Origin: Steinernema hermaphroditum | Lineage: Eukaryota; Nematoda; Chromadorea; Rhabditida; Steinernematidae | Length of the DNA stretch: 64,000 bases | Reading direction: 5' to 3' | Assembly (NCBI GenBank): GCA_030435675.1 | Contig: CM059625.1 | Location: 15,066,001 to 15,130,000, forward strand | Part shown: positions 62,437 to 64,000 of the stretch, one piece after another | Layout: each line of letters begins with the position of its first letter | Numbering within the stretch: the first letter of the stretch is position 1 | The notes under the pieces: model-generated | What the model was told of the DNA's origin: nothing | The model's database searches: none | Seen by the model: only the letters and a program-made list of their open reading frames with translations | Made by a program: the position numbers and the translations under genes

Positions 62437-63232
62437 CCTGTAATTTCACGCATGTTCAGAATAATGTTTATTGATTACACGCACGATTCGTCCACTTTAC
62501 ATCAGATGTACAAAAGTTAAATGCATTTTTCAACCCTTAACAAGCGACTAAGGCAGTAGCGGCACGATCGATGAGCGGAGAAACGGAGAGAACCTAAATC
62601 ACGGCTTCGTTAGTCGAATGAAACATAATAATAACGAAAACAAAATGTGGGTTCCAGGTACGAGCGAGCGGGGAGAGGGGATTAATGGTCAATTGAAATA
62701 CTGCGCGCAAACAGCGAGAACAGTGAGGATGTGTGTCGGAAACACTCTGACTATCGAATATGCGTGAGAAGGCGTTCGGTGCGCTGCGAAGCATAGGACA
62801 AACTAATCTCGTAGAATCACACTTCTAACAAAGGGATGGTTGGCGGGGCTGGTGGCAGCAAAGAAGGTTTGCGTAGCGTGGCGCTGTTCGATGGTGGACG
62901 GACACGAGCGACGGGGCACGGGAGGTCACCTCTGGGATAAACGCTAAGCGGCGCGCGACGATTAAGAACACGGAGGCTTCGCCACGGCGAAGCGCATCTG
63001 CCTGAGTAGCATGCGATCGTGTTTGTCCGACAAATTTTGCGCCTCATCCGCCCTAACGGCTGCTGAGTTCGTTCGTAGAAAGGTACGACGGGTGAATTCG
63101 CATTTGATGAGTGGCGAGCAAGGAGCACATTGATTAGTCATATCGTGAACCGGTTCTTCTCCCTCCCTCCGATCATCTCTCAGTTGTAAAAAATCGATAC
63201 ACATACTCAAATCTTCGAAATCCAAGAAGGCC
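62437..63232. other. gap between the two TTL genes
   Basis: Holds the 3' flank of copy 1 and the promoter of copy 2. A minus-strand AATAAA lies at about 62465-62470, very close to the start of copy 2. Minus frames around 62594-63128 have no domain. Confidence 0.5.
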
Positions 63233-63714
63233 TTAATCCAGCTCAATCGGGTGCTCGATGTGGTAGTCGTAGGTCTGAGGTGCAAACACCCGGAACGTCG
63301 GGTAGATGTACTTGTACTCGCCCCGGGGATTGTTGCAGTAGTGGAAGATTCGGATGTAGATCTCAGGAAGGTTCTTAAATCCCGGAATCCAATCAAAGTC
63401 ATCGGCACATCCTTCGACGTCGAAAATTCCGTCCTTGGTGGGAATGAACGCAAAACCGATTTTGTCGTCCTTGTCCAGAATGTCAAGGACGCGAATCTAA
63501 AATCGAATTTGAACGCCTGTGATCGAAAAGTTGAAAAAAGTACATTCTGTGGTCCATCTGCATCGAAGAGTTCGACAAGGGCGTCGACCACAAGGGATTG
63601 GTTCTTGTGGCAGATGACTCGTCCGGTGGCCCAAACGCATTCGGTCTTCGCTTCGACGAGCGAGAATCCCAGTAGCAAAAGAGCTAGTAGAAGAAAGGTA
63701 TTCAGCCAGTTCAT
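63233..63714 (-). CDS. secreted transthyretin-like (TTL) family protein, copy 1
   Basis: Two exons on minus, 63714-63544 and 63496-63233, give 144 residues, the usual TTL length. A signal peptide (MNWLNTFLLLALLLLGFSLVEA) is followed by CVWATGRVICHKN, LVELFD, the core GIFDVEGCADDFDWIPG and IFHYCNNPRGEYKYIYP. It shares intron number, but not exact intron position, with copy 2, and the proteins are diverged. The start follows a TTTATTTTCAG acceptor by two bases, a strong trans-splice candidate. Secreted; function unknown. Confidence 0.94.
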
Positions 63715-64000
63715 ACCTGAAAATAAAGTACCATGTATCATAACGAGTGCCAGCCTGGACGACCGCGTCCTCGCAGGGGAATGAACTATGGGGTGATTTC
63801 AGTCTCTTAAAAGGAGTCAATTCCGAGTTGCGGCCCTTCATCCATGACTAAGTGGTGATGATTATTCAGTGAGTGGAGGAGTTGTGACTCATGAGACCGA
63901 AATCCGATCCATCGATCACGGCTCTATGGCACAGAGAACATAGCCCACATTGTCCACTATTATCTTTTCACTGGCATGTTCTCTTGATCTCATTAAGAGA
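63715..64000. other. promoter side of TTL copy 1
   Basis: Upstream sequence for the minus-strand TTL gene. It has one GATA core on the minus strand (AAAAGATAATAG near 63960), of the kind common near nematode gut genes. No gene was seen before the window ends. Confidence 0.35.

Noticed and set aside
1..64000. CRISPR array, bacterial operon, viral or toxin gene
   Set aside because: No regularly spaced repeats, no Shine-Dalgarno-led gene clusters and no viral hallmark protein; introns and protein families are those of a nematode.

Overview
This is nuclear DNA from a nematode, most likely of the order Rhabditida. Genes are split by very short introns (mostly 45-60 nt, GTAAG...TTTCAG). Many start codons sit just after a pyrimidine-rich AG, as expected for spliced-leader trans-splicing. 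The proteins match nematode families best, including two nematode transthyretin-like proteins and a fused APS kinase/ATP sulfurylase close to C. elegans PPS-1. There is no operon-style bacterial organisation, and I see no virus or CRISPR array.

Layout. 1-4.1 kb: repeats only (a large broken palindrome and a diverged tandem duplication). 4.1-5.5 kb: a tRNA-Glu(CTC) and an intronless two-RRM protein derived from poly(A)-binding protein. 7.6-10.5 kb (minus): a seven-exon triple-CCCH protein of the ZC3H4/suppressor-of-sable type. 13.9-17.6 kb: a nine-exon MFS-like membrane protein with a Thr-rich glycosylated loop. 18.5-21.6 kb (minus): the ciliary transition-zone protein TMEM231. 22.7-22.9 kb (minus): a possible broken PET117-like gene. 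25.1-27.4 kb: plastin/fimbrin. 28.1-29.2 kb: a SUPT3H-like SAGA subunit. 29.9-30.1 kb: RNA polymerase subunit RPB12. 34.3-35.1 kb: an unrecognised basic nuclear protein with repeated Arg/Ser motifs. 36.1-37.7 kb (minus): CPSF6/CFIm68. 37.7-48.7 kb: a long non-coding stretch rich in ATTTGCAT octamers. 48.7-51.8 kb: the planar-polarity protein Prickle. 52.5-55.7 kb (minus): PAPS synthetase with a MITE in one intron. 61.9-63.7 kb (minus): two secreted transthyretin-like proteins.

There is no single pathway here, but several genes act in mRNA production: RPB12, SUPT3H, the ZC3H4-like protein, CPSF6 and the PABP-like protein. Prickle, plastin and TMEM231 serve cell polarity, the actin cytoskeleton and cilia. 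From memory, several C. elegans counterparts lie on chromosome IV, so the window may be a fragment of that ancestral linkage group. All multi-exon models were built by hand from splice consensus and family homology. Every model given closes in frame, except that the first exon of TMEM231 was not found. The most unusual items are the PABP-like intronless gene, the frameshifted PET117-like locus, the MITE-bearing intron, the octamer cluster upstream of Prickle and the Arg/Ser-motif protein.
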